From NCBI GenBank assembly GCA_014925825.1, contig JACGCK010000001.1, positions 186,001 to 250,000 of the forward strand: 64,000 bases of DNA, written 5' to 3'. A program made the position numbers and the translations under genes. This document shows positions 30,849 through 41,689 of this stretch, piece by piece. This stretch comes from Pholiota molesta. Taxonomy: Eukaryota; Basidiomycota; Agaricomycetes; Agaricales; Strophariaceae. Within the stretch, counting starts at the first letter, position 1. Each line of letters begins with the position of its first letter. The notes under the pieces were generated by a model. That model had not been told where the DNA came from and ran no database searches. It worked only from the letters and a program-made list of their open reading frames with translations.

Positions 30849-32483
30849 ATGGAACTGACATTCGTAACCGATCTCGGGCAGACATTCGTGGTCGAGATCG
30901 ACCCGAACATGGAGCTCGAGAACGTCATGGCTCTACTCGAGGCCGAGGTCAGCCACTCGATTCAACAGGGCAGATAGCACCATTTTTGAATCTGACATAT
31001 ATATGCGATAATAGTCCTCAATACCCGTCCATGAACAAAGCATCTCTTATGAAGGACGAGAACTGAGCAACCCAAAGGCCACAATCCGAGAATTGGGAGT
31101 GCAGGGCGAGAATGCGATGCTTCTTCTTCGACGGAAGGTGGCTAACGTCGGCGGGCGGTGCACAATCTCTCTATCGCCTACATGGCTGCTTGTACTAACG
31201 ACTCGATGAGCTAGATCGATAGAACAGGACTCGGAGATGATGCGCCTCCAACTCCTCGGCGACCCCCGACTCATGGCTGAACTACGCACAGTGCGTCCCG
31301 CCCCCCTCTCTCTCGTCACCCCCAATTGACCCCCAGCCAGACTCAGCCAGAGCTCGCGGAAGCCGCCCAGTCCAACTCCGCGCGCTTCGCGGAACTCCTG
31401 CGCCAGACGCGCGAGCGGCAGTACAGCGCGGAGCTCGCCCAGCAGCGCGAGATCGAGCGCCTGAACGCGGATCCGTACGATGTGGAGGCGCAGCGGAAGA
31501 TCGAGGAGGCGATCCGGCAGCAGGCGGTCATGGAGAACATGGAGCATGCGCTGGAGTATTCGCCGGAGGCGTTTGGGCGGGTGACGATGCTTTAGTGAGT
31601 TTGTCTTGTCGTGCTCAAGGGCCGCAGTGCAGGTCTAAATTGGGATGGACAGTATTCCTGTTGAGGTGAACTCGCATCCGGTCAAGGCATTCGTGGATAG
31701 TGGTGCTCAACAAACGATCAGTAAGTCATCTCAGGTGCAAGCAAATTAATATACTCATCCAGATTTTCAGTGAGCCCGGACACTGCAGAAGCATGCGGGT
31801 AGGTGTTACTAACAAATGTTCATTGTCTCCGTTGCTCATCCTCTAACTTCTGTCGTCTTTGATAGCCTAATGCGCCTCTTAGATACGCGATTTGCAGGCA
31901 TCGCTCGCGGTGTGGGCACTGCAAAAATCTTGGGACGCGTGCACAGCGCCCAAATCAAAATCGCCGACCTTTTCCTACCCTGCTCGCTCACAATCATGGA
32001 GGTATAAAATCTATCCAAATGATATCTAGACTCTAGCACTCAATCCTTTGTCAGGGCCGTGACGTCGACCTCCTCCTCGGGCTCGACATGCTGAAAGCCC
32101 ACCAGGCGTGCATCGACCTAGAGAAGAATGTCCTGCGGATCCAAGGCAGGGAAGTGCGCTTCCTGTCTGAACACGAGCTGCCCGAAAAAGCGCGCGATCC
32201 CGTGCACCTCGACCCCGCGACAGAGGGCCCGGTGCCTCCAGTTCCTTCCGCCCCGGGGCCAGCATCAACGTCGTCGGCGCCTTTCCCTGGCGGAGGGCGG
32301 ACAATTGGGCAAGCGCCGACTGCTGGCGGCAGACCAGGGGCACCGCCGAGGGCGCCGAGCAGCAGTCATCCCGAGGCGAGTATTCAGATACTGATGGACC
32401 TCGGCGCGACACGGGAGTTGGCAATCAGCACGCTAGATGCGTCGGGTGGGAATGTGGACGTTGCTGCGTCGCTACTTTTCTAA
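30849..32483 (+). CDS. DDI1: DDI1, ubiquitin-dependent aspartic protease
   Basis: The eight exons are 30849-30947, 31015-31157, 31215-31290, 31341-31594, 31653-31720, 31771-31798, 31866-32001 and 32055-32483, giving 410 residues. In order: a ubiquitin-like domain (1-75, [20 protein letters not shown]), a helical domain ([10 protein letters not shown]...[20 protein letters not shown]), and a retroviral-type aspartyl protease fold with the catalytic VDSGAQQTI (Asp206) and [20 protein letters not shown]. The UBA domain is residues 376-410 ([20 protein letters not shown]). Ddi1 shuttles ubiquitinated proteins to the proteasome and cleaves heavily ubiquitinated substrates; yeast Ddi1 also acts in the DNA-damage response. 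All functional parts are present. Exon 6 has only 28 bp. Confidence 0.96.
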
Positions 32484-32744
32484 CTTCGCCAGTGTCAAAC
32501 TTAAAAACATGGCCTTCACATTCGCGATGTTATGGTGTGTAAGATGATATATGTAACAGTAATGTACATGTGTGTAATGCTCAGTAGACAAAGTCCTGGG
32601 TATGTAAGTGTAGCAGTATTGGTAGCAAAAATACAACAAAACGCAAAGAGATAATAAACAATGAGGGCAAAAATAAGCATATTTTCAAGTTGAAACCTCC
32701 AAGGCCAGAGATAGATGATGTTGAATCTCAACCGAATACCTGAA

Positions 32745-34116
32745 TCAAATGAGACTGACTCTCGTGCGCACAAGCCCCCCGCGCCAATTATGCATTCCCG
32801 CCGAGCGGTGATGCGACCACTCTCCCTGCATCCTCGCAAACGCATCCTGGATATGCTCCGGCCGCAGCGCCGTGCGCGCCTCGGGCGGGGGCAGGAACAA
32901 GGAATTCACAGGCAGCGTATACTCGACGTCGTCGTCCGGGCTGCCTTCGCGGCGCCGCTTCTCCGGCGAGCCCCCGAGGGTGTTGTTGGCCTTGCGCTTG
33001 CCGAGGAGGGGGGAGGTGTAGTCGTCGCGCAGGAAGGACTCTTCGAGGGATTTCTTGACGGCGAGGCCGGCGAGTGTGAGGGAGCGCACCATTTCGAAGG
33101 CGAGGAAGCCGACGATGTCGACTGTGTCGTCGTTGGCTTTGAGATCGAGCTGCGACGGGAGGTTGAGGAAGTCGCGGAAGCGTTTGGCTGCAGACAAAGC
33201 ACATTGAATCAGAGATTATTGACCAATGCCAGTTGGTAATGAAGTAAAGTACCTTTTCTGTATGTGAATGAAGCTTGACGACAATCGGAGTAATGTTGAT
33301 ACTCTTCTCTTGTCATTTGTCGGGTGGCATCATCAGCTTCCTGATTCACAAGTCAGAACTGTGAACCAGTCAAGCTGCGCAGTGGAAGAATGGCTAACCT
33401 TTAGGCGCAGTATAGAAGCCTCGTGAGCTTCGATGTCATCTTCGTCCTCCTCGTCATCCGACTGATGTCCGCTTTGTTTCAGCACTTCAGAATAAATTGT
33501 GTTAATTTCCCAAGGAAGCTTGATGGTAATCTTCTGAGCCTTTGCCGTCAACTTGTCTGAAAAAAACACATGAGCATGAGTACGCAGAAAATGGCAGAAG
33601 TTAAATATGAACTCACCGTCGGGACCATCATCTAACGGTTCCACATCAACCGCCGCGCCGCCATCTCCACCAGAGTCTTTTGCGTGTTTCCGCACATCTT
33701 TCCAGGAAAGGTACGTCCGCAAACGATTCACCTTCCCTCTGTCGTGCCGGATAAGGAATATGAGATCCTCTGCATTGAGATAGCGCGCACCCCGTCTGGT
33801 GGCCAAAGCTCGCGCCTGGACAATCTGTCGGTAAAGAGGCCTATAGTGAGAAAGAAAACACGGGCTCATTGGAAAAAGAAATAAACGTACAAGCTCAATT
33901 AGCTGACTCCGTACAATGTCCTCGACCAGGTTTACGGTTTCGATATTGGGGTCCTGGACCTCACCAAAGACGAACATCTTGTTGAAAGGGGAGAGGTGAG
34001 TTGGATTACAGCAGGGTCGAGGAGGTGAGGCTTACCATCTGAGAGATTTCCTGGGTATATTTGTACTCTCTATTGCTGTTTCCTTCCCCTGTGCCTGTCT
34101 TTCGCGTCGAGGACAT
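32745..34116 (-). CDS. SPT3: SAGA subunit Spt3
   Basis: The exons (minus) are 34036-34116, 33891-33977, 33617-33824, 33399-33556, 33253-33340 and 32745-33187, giving 354 residues. Spt3 carries two histone-fold domains and helps SAGA deliver TBP to promoters. The first fold is clear: EYKYTQEISQMMFVFGEVQD, then LVEDIVRSQLIELIVQARAL and GARYLNAEDLIFLIRHDRGK. It is followed by VNRLRTYLSWKDVRKHAKDS. The second part has LPWEINTIYSEVL, REEYQHYSDCRQASFTYRKA and KRFRDFLNLPSQLDLKANDD. A basic SPEKRRREGS segment and a conserved EHIQDAFARMQ near the C-terminus complete it. Confidence 0.95.
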
Positions 34117-34448
34117 ATTGAAGGTTCTGGGAAAGGTTGGGCAAGGACGTGGGGAGATACTTCAGTCCCCGTCCTTGTCGACGATTAGATTGCCAGTGCA
34201 GTATGGCAATAAGTATCTATGATGAGGGGACGAGTGTCAGTGCGCCATTAAATGCAGAGTTAAGTAATGTCAGTGACAATGACATTATCAAGTCACAAAC
34301 GTACCATCACGTGAACGATGAGACGCGGTCACGCCAGCTCAACACGTGCTCCCGGGCCGGCTATTGCAGCCGGTGTACATCTGGGAGATGTTTCCTGCCT
34401 TATGACTTTGGATTAGCTCTGCCCGGCAGAGCAGCACAGATCGCCCGG
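34117..34448. promoter_or_regulatory. divergent promoter region SPT3 / SSADH
   Basis: This is the 332 bp between the SPT3 start (minus) and the first SSADH ATG (plus). No specific site was identified. Confidence 0.4.
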
Positions 34449-34553
34449 ATGCGTCTTCCAACCTCTTTCCGTCTCTCTACATCCTACTCCTTCCGGAACA
34501 CCTCGTTTAAATCATCCAAAACCATCTATCATCTCAGCATCGCACAGCACAGA

Positions 34554-36769
34554 ATGGCTAGCTCGCAAGCGGCGGTGGTGCGTCGCTTCGCCTCCTATTC
34601 TCGAGATTCGCTGCTGATTCCGCGGGTTTTGGGCTGCAGTTTGGGCTGAAGGAGCCCAGCCTGATCAAGTTCCAAGGGCTCATCGATGGCAAGTGGGTTG
34701 ACGCGAAGAGTGGCGAGACCATCGTCGTTCGAAGTGAGGCTCCTCGCTATCGCTTGCTCTCCCCGATGTCGCTGACAACGGCTGCACTCCATCCCAGACC
34801 CTTTCAACCAAGAAGAGCTGGGAACGGTCCCGGAAATGGGATTAGCCGAAACTCAAGAAGCTATTGAGGCTGCTGCGAAAGCCTTCCCAGCCTGGAGCAC
34901 GACCACCGCCAAGGTTCGTACTGCTCAGGGGTATCTCTTTACTTTTCTTCAACGCTAACTCTACATTTTCTGCACTCAGTATCGTCATGACTTGCTCATG
35001 AAGTTCTTCCAACTTATGCAACAGCACCACGACGACCTTGGACGACTCATCGTACGACCGTGGTCCCCTTCTCTGACGTCATATGTGAAACTCACCTCCC
35101 ATGAATAGACCCTCGAGAATGGCAAGCCTCTGGCTGAAGGAAAGGTGAATACTCCTCAGAATAAATGTTGGACCTGTCTAACGGAAACCAGGGAGAAAAT
35201 GCGTACAGCGCCTCGTTTCTTGAAGTAAGTCGTTTTCAATTATTTCCGCCTCACAATTGCTAAAATCAAGCAGTGGTTTGGTATGTGATACTTGATATCT
35301 AGAATAGAGTGCGGGTATTTATACCTATATTACAGCCGAGGAAGCCGTTAGGACCTACGGAGGTTAGTTGTTCTCGTTCTGTTCAGATAGGCAATTGACT
35401 TAACTGTCGCCGCAGAACAAATACCTAGCCCTTATCCTGGAAACCGCAACGTCGTTATTAAACAACCCATCGGTGTCGTGTATGTATCCTCGATACAGCC
35501 GGACTTTTTACTGTTTAACAAAGTCGCTTTTCAGCTCGATTATGACACCATGGAATTTCCCTTCGGCCATGATTACCCGTAAACTCGCTGCTGCGCTCGC
35601 CGCCGGATGCACAGCGGTTATCAAGCCACCTCCAGAGACACCGTTTTCTTGCCTTGCCCTTGCAGAAGTAATTGTTTTTCTTCCTTCTCTATACCCTTGA
35701 GGCTCTGTTGAATGAACGAACAGCTATCGCAACGCGCTGGAATCCCAGATGGTGTCATCAATATTGTTACCACCCAAAAGAATGTCGTCGAAGTCGGTAA
35801 AGAGATGTGCGAGAATAAAATCGTCAAGAAAATCAGTTTCACGGGATCTACGCCTGTCGCCAAGCTGCTCTACGGTATGGCAGCCTCGACATTGAAGAAG
35901 TACGTGTTTCGCTTGAAACACAAGGACTTGAGGTTTACTTATCCATTTTACTTTAAGGGTCTCTTTGGAAGCTGGTGGAAACGCGCCTTTCATCGTCTTT
36001 GATGATGCGAACATTGATGAAGCCGTCGACGGTATTTCTTCTATCAAATTTCGCACAGAGTTGACATGCTGATATATCTGCTGTTAGCCGCAATTTTGTG
36101 CAAGTTCCGCGGCAGTGGCCAAACCTGTGTCTGCGCCAACCGTATCTACGTCCAATCTACCATTTACGCCGACTTCGCCTCCCGCCTCGCTGAGCGTGTA
36201 TCCAAATTTAAACTAGGCAACGGCCTCGACGAGGGAACGTAAGTACACGCCCTCTTCACTAAACCTCCCCTTCACTAACCCCACCCACCTACAGCACCCA
36301 CGGACCGCTCATCCACTCGCGCGCGGTCGAGAAAGTCGAGCGGCACGTGAACGACGCGGTCGAGCGCGGCGGGCAGATCCTCGTCGGGGGCAAGGCCGTG
36401 CCGAACACCACCTTCTTCCAGGCGACGGTGCTCGCGGACGTGCCGCTGGGCGCGGCGATCCACACGGAGGAGACGTTCGGGCCGATCGCGGCGCTGACCA
36501 AGTTCGAGACGGAGGACGAGGTCGTGCGGCTCGCGAACGACACGGATGTGGGGCTCGCGGGGTACTTCTTCTCGAGGGACGTGGGCAGGGTGTGGCGCGT
36601 CGCGGAGAAGCTGGAGGTGGGGATGGTGGGTGCGAACACGGGGATTATCAGCCAGGCGGTGGTGCCGTTTGGGGGCGTGAAGGAGAGCGGGCTGGGGAGG
36701 GAGGGCGGGCATGGGATTGAGGAGTATATGAACACGAAGTTGATTGTGTTTGGAGGGATTGGTGCATGA
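34554..36769 (+). CDS. UGA2: succinate-semialdehyde dehydrogenase
   Basis: The fourteen exons include 34554-34577, 34640-34733, 34798-34913, 34980-35051, 35109-35144, 35192-35224, 35274-35280, 35336-35362, 35416-35479, 35535-35667, 35724-35899, 35958-36031, 36088-36238 and 36295-36769, giving 493 residues. It is an aldehyde dehydrogenase of the SSADH/GabD branch (GABA shunt: succinate semialdehyde to succinate). Family marks are [34 protein letters not shown], the catalytic Glu in [16 protein letters not shown], the catalytic Cys in [15 protein letters not shown], and [15 protein letters not shown]. An upstream in-frame ATG at 34449 would add 35 residues rich in Ser, Arg and hydroxyl residues without acids, a plausible mitochondrial presequence. 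Exon 7 has only 7 bp. Confidence 0.93.
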
Positions 36770-37010
36770 GGTGCTTGAGATGGTTGATTATTGCTGCAGG
36801 AAATAAAAAGTGTAGTTGTATGAATCTTGTGCGCTCAATGCTTATCTATCTATCATTTCTTTCGCAACTCAACATTTCTACCTTCGATACAAATCAGCTT
36901 CAGTCAAATGGTAAATTCAGCATTGCAATATCATGTACATCCACTAAATATGTAACAACCACCACACAAAAAAACATACATAACATGTACACATCCACTC
37001 ATACATCATT

Positions 37011-38392
37011 CTACAGCTTCGCCTGGTACCCCGTCGCCTTCTCCTCCTTGACGTCGTTCACCAGCGTGCCAATCCCATTCCCGAGCCACACGCTCATCCG
37101 ATCGCCGTCCTTGAGGTACTGCGGCGGGCTCTTCACGAACCCGACGCCCTTCGGCGTGCCCGTCAGGATGATCGTGCCCGGCTCCAGCGTCGTCCCCTGC
37201 GAGAGGAAGGCGACGGTCTGGCGCACGGTGAAGATCTGCTCGCTGGAGGGTGGTAGGGTTATGGGCGTGACTGGAGAAGAGGCCGGGGTGGATGACTTAC
37301 GCGGTGGTACCGTCTTGCAGTGTGACGCCGTTCACGACGGTTTTGAGCAGGATTTGTTGCGGGTCGGTGATGATGTTGTTGGAGACGAGACAAGGTCCTA
37401 GGGGGTTGGTGTTATCTAAAATGAAAAAGTCAGTAATGTGGTTACACGGCCAATTCAACAAACAAAACACAAAAACGGTGGTCTGGATTTAGATGATATT
37501 GAGGCGACGGTAAACGCACCGAATCCTTTGGAGAAGCCCCATTGTGAGACGGCCAGTTGGTGTTTGCGGAAAGAAACCTGTCGGAATATTCAAGTAAGTT
37601 TCGCGGTCTTATTACGGACCCATAGGCATAGCTCACATCATTGGCGCAGGTGTACCCAAGCACGTAGTCCAGTGCATCCGCCTCGCTGACGTCCTTCGCG
37701 GCCTTGCCGATGACGATGACGAGCTCGACTTCGTAGTCCGGCAGGTGTTCTTTTGGCGGCTGGGCCACGCGTGGGATGACCACCGTCGCGAGGGGCCCGA
37801 TGAGCGATGTGACGGGCTTGTAGAACAGGATTGGAAAGCTGTATGGAGTTGAGGAAGAGATGTTAGACGGTTTGTTAGGCGCAGAAGAGATGCGGGAGAC
37901 GCACGCGGGCTTGGCCATCTTTGCTTCAGCCTAGATATTCATCCAAAAGGTGAATCCTTTGCAGAGAGTTTAAAGCAACATGAGCACGCACTGCATGGTC
38001 GGAGTAGTTCAACCCAAGGCAGCGCACGACCTTGATCTCCTCGTTCGAGAGCGGCGCGAGAAGCTTGGACACAGTCAGCACCTTCTTGGTGACCTGCGCC
38101 GCGGGGTCCAGGGCAGAGCCCACGATCTCGAAGGCTTTGATAGGTTTGCCTTGGTAAGCTGCCAGTCCGACTGCGAGGGTGGTCATTGAACATGCTTCCA
38201 AGTCCATGGACGGTGTGGCTCACCATCGAGGCTGGCGTCAACTGGCTGGCCGACATGGACGCGGGATGTTTCGGCGGCGACGAAGCGTATGAGGCGGGAC
38301 CATTGCTGTGGTATGCAAGTGCTAACTGTTAGCTTCAAGTTTCCAGTCGCTGATAACTAGGAGTATGAACGCACCGTTCTGATTGGGGCCAT
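37011..38392 (-). CDS. fumarylacetoacetate hydrolase (FAH) family protein
   Basis: The exons (minus) are 38375-38392, 38224-38305, 37992-38149, 37905-37930, 37637-37838, 37520-37577, 37301-37415 and 37011-37242, giving 296 residues. The FAH fold is shown by KVVRCLGLNYSDHA, PILFYKPVTSLIGPL, the metal-binding DYEVELVIVIGKAAKDV (Glu-x-Glu) with the later Asp in GYTCANDVSFRKHQL, and GTIILTGTPKGVGFV. The length fits the acylpyruvase/FAHD-type branch (oxaloacetate decarboxylase or acylpyruvate hydrolase), not true fumarylacetoacetase of about 420 residues. The exact substrate is not readable. It is convergent with SSADH (241 bp between stops) and head to head with the CDC14 gene. Confidence 0.9.
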
Positions 38393-38745
38393 CTCAGTCG
38401 ACGCTGGGGGATGCTAGGGCAGGTCCGCTGAGCTGTGGTGGTAAGTGGGAACGTCCAAGCCAGACGGGAGACGCGCACGCTCCGTTTCCGAGGTGATGTG
38501 CACACGGGTAAATATACGCCATGCCCCAGACGCGGGACCCCCGCCGCCGCGCTGACGGAACGGCAGTGCGCGGCCCGGCGTTGTTCTCGGTCACCTGATG
38601 CGGTGGCCCACACGCGATCAATTCCTGCAACAAAAGTTGAACCAGGAATAGAACCATTCAAACAAACGAGAACAAACGGCCTGCATCCTCGTGGCCGCCC
38701 ACGCCAGAGCACGCCGTTTTGACGCCCCACCACGGACTGCTAGGG
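38393..38745. promoter_or_regulatory. divergent promoter region FAH gene / CDC14
   Basis: This is the 353 bp between the two start codons. It is GC-rich and shows no clear TATA element. Confidence 0.4.
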
Positions 38746-40636
38746 ATGGCACTGGAGGACGCGATGAGCTCCATGCGCGCGAGCCTGCAGGCCGCGCTCG
38801 ACGAGGTATGTGGGCGGCGCTCAGGCTCTGCGCTGTGTCACCTGTCCGGCGAGCTGATAACATTTTCGGATTTCACAGCTCGCATCTCCGCGATCCTCCT
38901 CAAAAGATAAGCATAAAGCGCTGCAGAGCATCGAGCGAAGCCTCGCGGCGGCGCTGTTCAACACGCAGAACAATTCCGAGGCGAGAGACTGTTTCGTCGC
39001 ACTGCAATATACGTTCGAGTGCAATGGTACGTGGCGCGGTCGTCTTTGTGGGTGTGCAACGCTGACGTGCGCGCAGTGCCCTCGCATCTCCTTTCGTGGA
39101 TGATCAAGACGACCTCGCGGTTGGAGGCTATCACGAATAGAGGCTCCATGGACGGTGAGCTCATACCAGCCCCTTTCGCAGCCATGACGCGTGATGCCAA
39201 TGTTGTCATAGTCGAACAGGGGTCTGAAGCCGAGGAACTAGCAGCGCAACTGGCCCTCTGTCTTTCGCTCATACAAGGGATCGTTCTAAACCATGAGGCC
39301 AGCAAAGTATATCTGGGGAGGAAGCCAGCGCTCGAGGTATGTGTTTGTCCCAGTTGTCCTCTGCGGAAAATTTTACGTTTATGGTAGACCTTGTTGGATC
39401 TTTTGCTTGCATCTCGTCATATCTCGTCTCCGCAAGAAGCTTCTGAATCCAAGTCCAGACCCGCTTCAGGCTCACCACACCTCACTTCGATCATCCTTGA
39501 TACCCTATTATGCGTTTTGGTCGATTCTCCCACAGCGCTTCGGGTCTTTGAGGAGGCTAGCGGCGTCCAAGGAGTCGTCAAAATTCTCAAACGAGCAGGC
39601 ACACCTCGCGAAGTTCGGTAGGTCTATCCCCCATCTAAAAAGCACCATATGCTGATTGTGAATCCACCCTAGCATGAAATGTCTCGAGTTTCTCTATTTC
39701 TACCTCCTTGACGAAACCCCCACATCTCCGACTGCCCTGACCCCCACCGACCTGGTATCCGACCGCATCGTCAGCCAATCCACGCCACCCCCAACAGCAC
39801 CAGCGACGCCCATACGGCCGCCCAAGCCGTACTTATCAAGCGGGCCCAAGCACCCCACCTCGCGATACGGTTCATCGACGTATCTATTCGCGTCACGATC
39901 CGGCAGCGCCGCGAGCCTGTCCCTCTCCGCGTCGTCCGCGCCCTCCTCGCGGTCGACCTCGGGCAGCTCCACAAAATCCTTCTCGTCGACGTCGTCGAAC
40001 GCCTCGAGCCCGACGCCCGCGTCGTCGCTCGCCTCCTCCCCGGTGAAAGAATCCTCGGTGAAGGCATCTCCGGCGAAGGAGGAGGCGTCCCCGACAAAGG
40101 AGTCCCCGCTCTCGGCCGGCGCCGGGGGGAAGACGCCCGCGCGGCGCCTCGCGACGCCGTCGAACCAGCTGCAGCGCACGCCGCCAGCGACACCGGCGGC
40201 GCCCCCGTTCTCGTCCGCGGCGCGGTTCCCGCAGATGCGCACGCTGATGCTGCTGCGGAAGGACGTGGAGTACGTGCCGCAGAGCCCGAAGAAGCTCCCC
40301 CCGCCGCCGACGGGGCTGGAGAGGAGGCCGACGCACCAGAAGAGCCTGTCGAGCTCGGGCTCGCTGATCCCGCGGACGAGTGCGCTGGGGCACGCGCGGG
40401 TGCGGTCGCAGGCGACGCTGGTGGGGTCGTCTGTGGAGGAGATGGGGGGAACGCGTCCGGCTGGGAAAGAGGGGCGGGGGCGGCACACGCATGAGGGTGG
40501 GCGGGATGCTGCGGCCGCCGCCGCCGCGAGGTGGAAGACGACGGAGGAGAAGAAGGAGCTGTTGGGGACGATGCTGGGGAATGTGGATGCGCTGGTGGAG
40601 GGCGTGCGGAAGGCGGGGATTTGGGGGCTGGGCTGA
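38746..40636 (+). CDS. cdc14: SIN-pathway component Cdc14 (fission-yeast type)
   Basis: The exons are 38746-38805, 38879-39026, 39077-39336, 39388-39617 and 39673-40636, giving 553 residues. Residues 1-250 match the fungal Cdc14 family that partners the Sid1 kinase in the septation initiation network; it is unrelated to Cdc14 phosphatase. Conserved words are ALQSIERSLAAALFNTQNNS, FVALQYTFECNVPSHLLSW, LCLSLIQGIVLNHEASKVYL, LDTLLCVLVDSPTALRVFEE and MKCLEFLYFYLLDETP. Residues 251-553 are a disordered Ser/Pro/Ala tail with SPVKESS, ASPAKEE and SPTKES motifs (possible proline-directed phosphosites), ending in a predicted helix, EEKKELLGTMLGNVDALVEG. The fission-yeast protein is only about 240 residues. 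Confidence 0.9.
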
Positions 40637-40919
40637 GCTGCTGATGCACGCTTGGATGGAGTGGTGGAGGTCGATAAATTATTTTGCTGTCGAGTGTTTT
40701 GTGTTTCCTGTCGTTTGCAATTTGCTATCGTTTGCTATCCTACACGTTGATCATCTTTTTCTTTTCTATACCTTTCAATCTAAAATATCTCCTTTTTTTC
40801 GCACTGTTCTCTGGGACGGAGTAGAGTGGGGAAAGCATCTGAAGAAAACCACTATGATATAATTACATCCTCGTATATCCATTCCAACACATCAACATCG
40901 GCCAAAGCCAAAGCGCAAG

Positions 40920-41520
40920 TTACGACGACTTGCTCATTTTTCCAACGTCGTCCACCGGTGGTGCGCCCCATACGAGCGTCTTCCGCTGCGGATCGAGCAG
41001 CCGGGGGAATCGATGATCGAGGTGCTGCAGGATGCCTCGTGCAGGCGGCGCCGCCGGCCGCGCCTTCTCCACCTCCTCCAGAACAAGCAGGTCGCTCGGC
41101 GTCGCCGCGCGCGCCATCAGCGCCGCCGAGCTCGACGCAGACGACTTGGCGGCGAGCTGGCGCTGCTCCGCGTCCCCGCTCCGGTTCATCGTGCCTGCTG
41201 CTGGTGCGACCGACGCCGTCGCCGCGGCGGGCGGGGCGGAGAGCACGCGCGCCTCCTCGTCGACGTCGTCGAAGATGTCCTGCTTCACCGCGCTGATGGA
41301 GTACGCCCAGACGCCGACGGCGAAGGCGCCGAGCGCGAGGCCGAGGAGGGCGTTCTTGATGCGGTAGGGCTCGCGGGCGCGCTGGAGGCCGGGGGACATG
41401 CTCTGCGGGTGGGGGCGGGCGGGGTCAGTGGGAGGTGCGCGGGGGGAGGGGGTGGGGACGTACGCCGGCGACGGGCCTGTATGATTTCTGCGCTTCTCTT
41501 CTGTCGATGTACTGCGACAT
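40920..41520 (-). CDS. COA3: cytochrome c oxidase assembly factor COA3
   Basis: The exons (minus) are 41464-41520 and 40920-41402, giving 179 residues. COA3 is a small inner-membrane protein that, with Cox14, binds newly made Cox1 and couples its translation to complex IV assembly. It begins MSQYIDRREAQKSYRP; the core is PGLQRAREPYRIKNALLGLA, with one membrane helix at about residues 37-57 and then SISAVKQDIFDDVDEEA. After the core there is an Ala/Ser-rich linker and a tail with LLDPQRKTLVWGAPPVDDVG, so the protein is about twice the length of yeast COA3. Its start is 169 bp from NOP13 on the other strand. Confidence 0.92.
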
Positions 41521-41689
41521 GGTGTTGGGAGGGTGTGGAAGCCAAGTCTGAGGTGTTCCGAATCCTGTAATGATGTCTGCACGTGACGTCGAAAAGATTT
41601 GTGCGCGTTTTGGGAGCTTCAGCATTTGAATATCTACGATTTCTTCCTTTCTTTCCCCTGTTCTCTTGTCTTACGAATTGTACGTTAAA

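Noticed and set aside
32024..32424. Minus-strand frames opposite DDI1, CDC14, ATG29, TPA1 and LOX coding exons
   Set aside because: They are shadows of GC-rich real exons in other frames.
39157..39183. A 27-bp intron (GTGAGC...CGCAG) inside CDC14 exon 3
   Set aside because: It is in frame and splice-like, but far below the minimal fungal intron length. It was kept as coding sequence.
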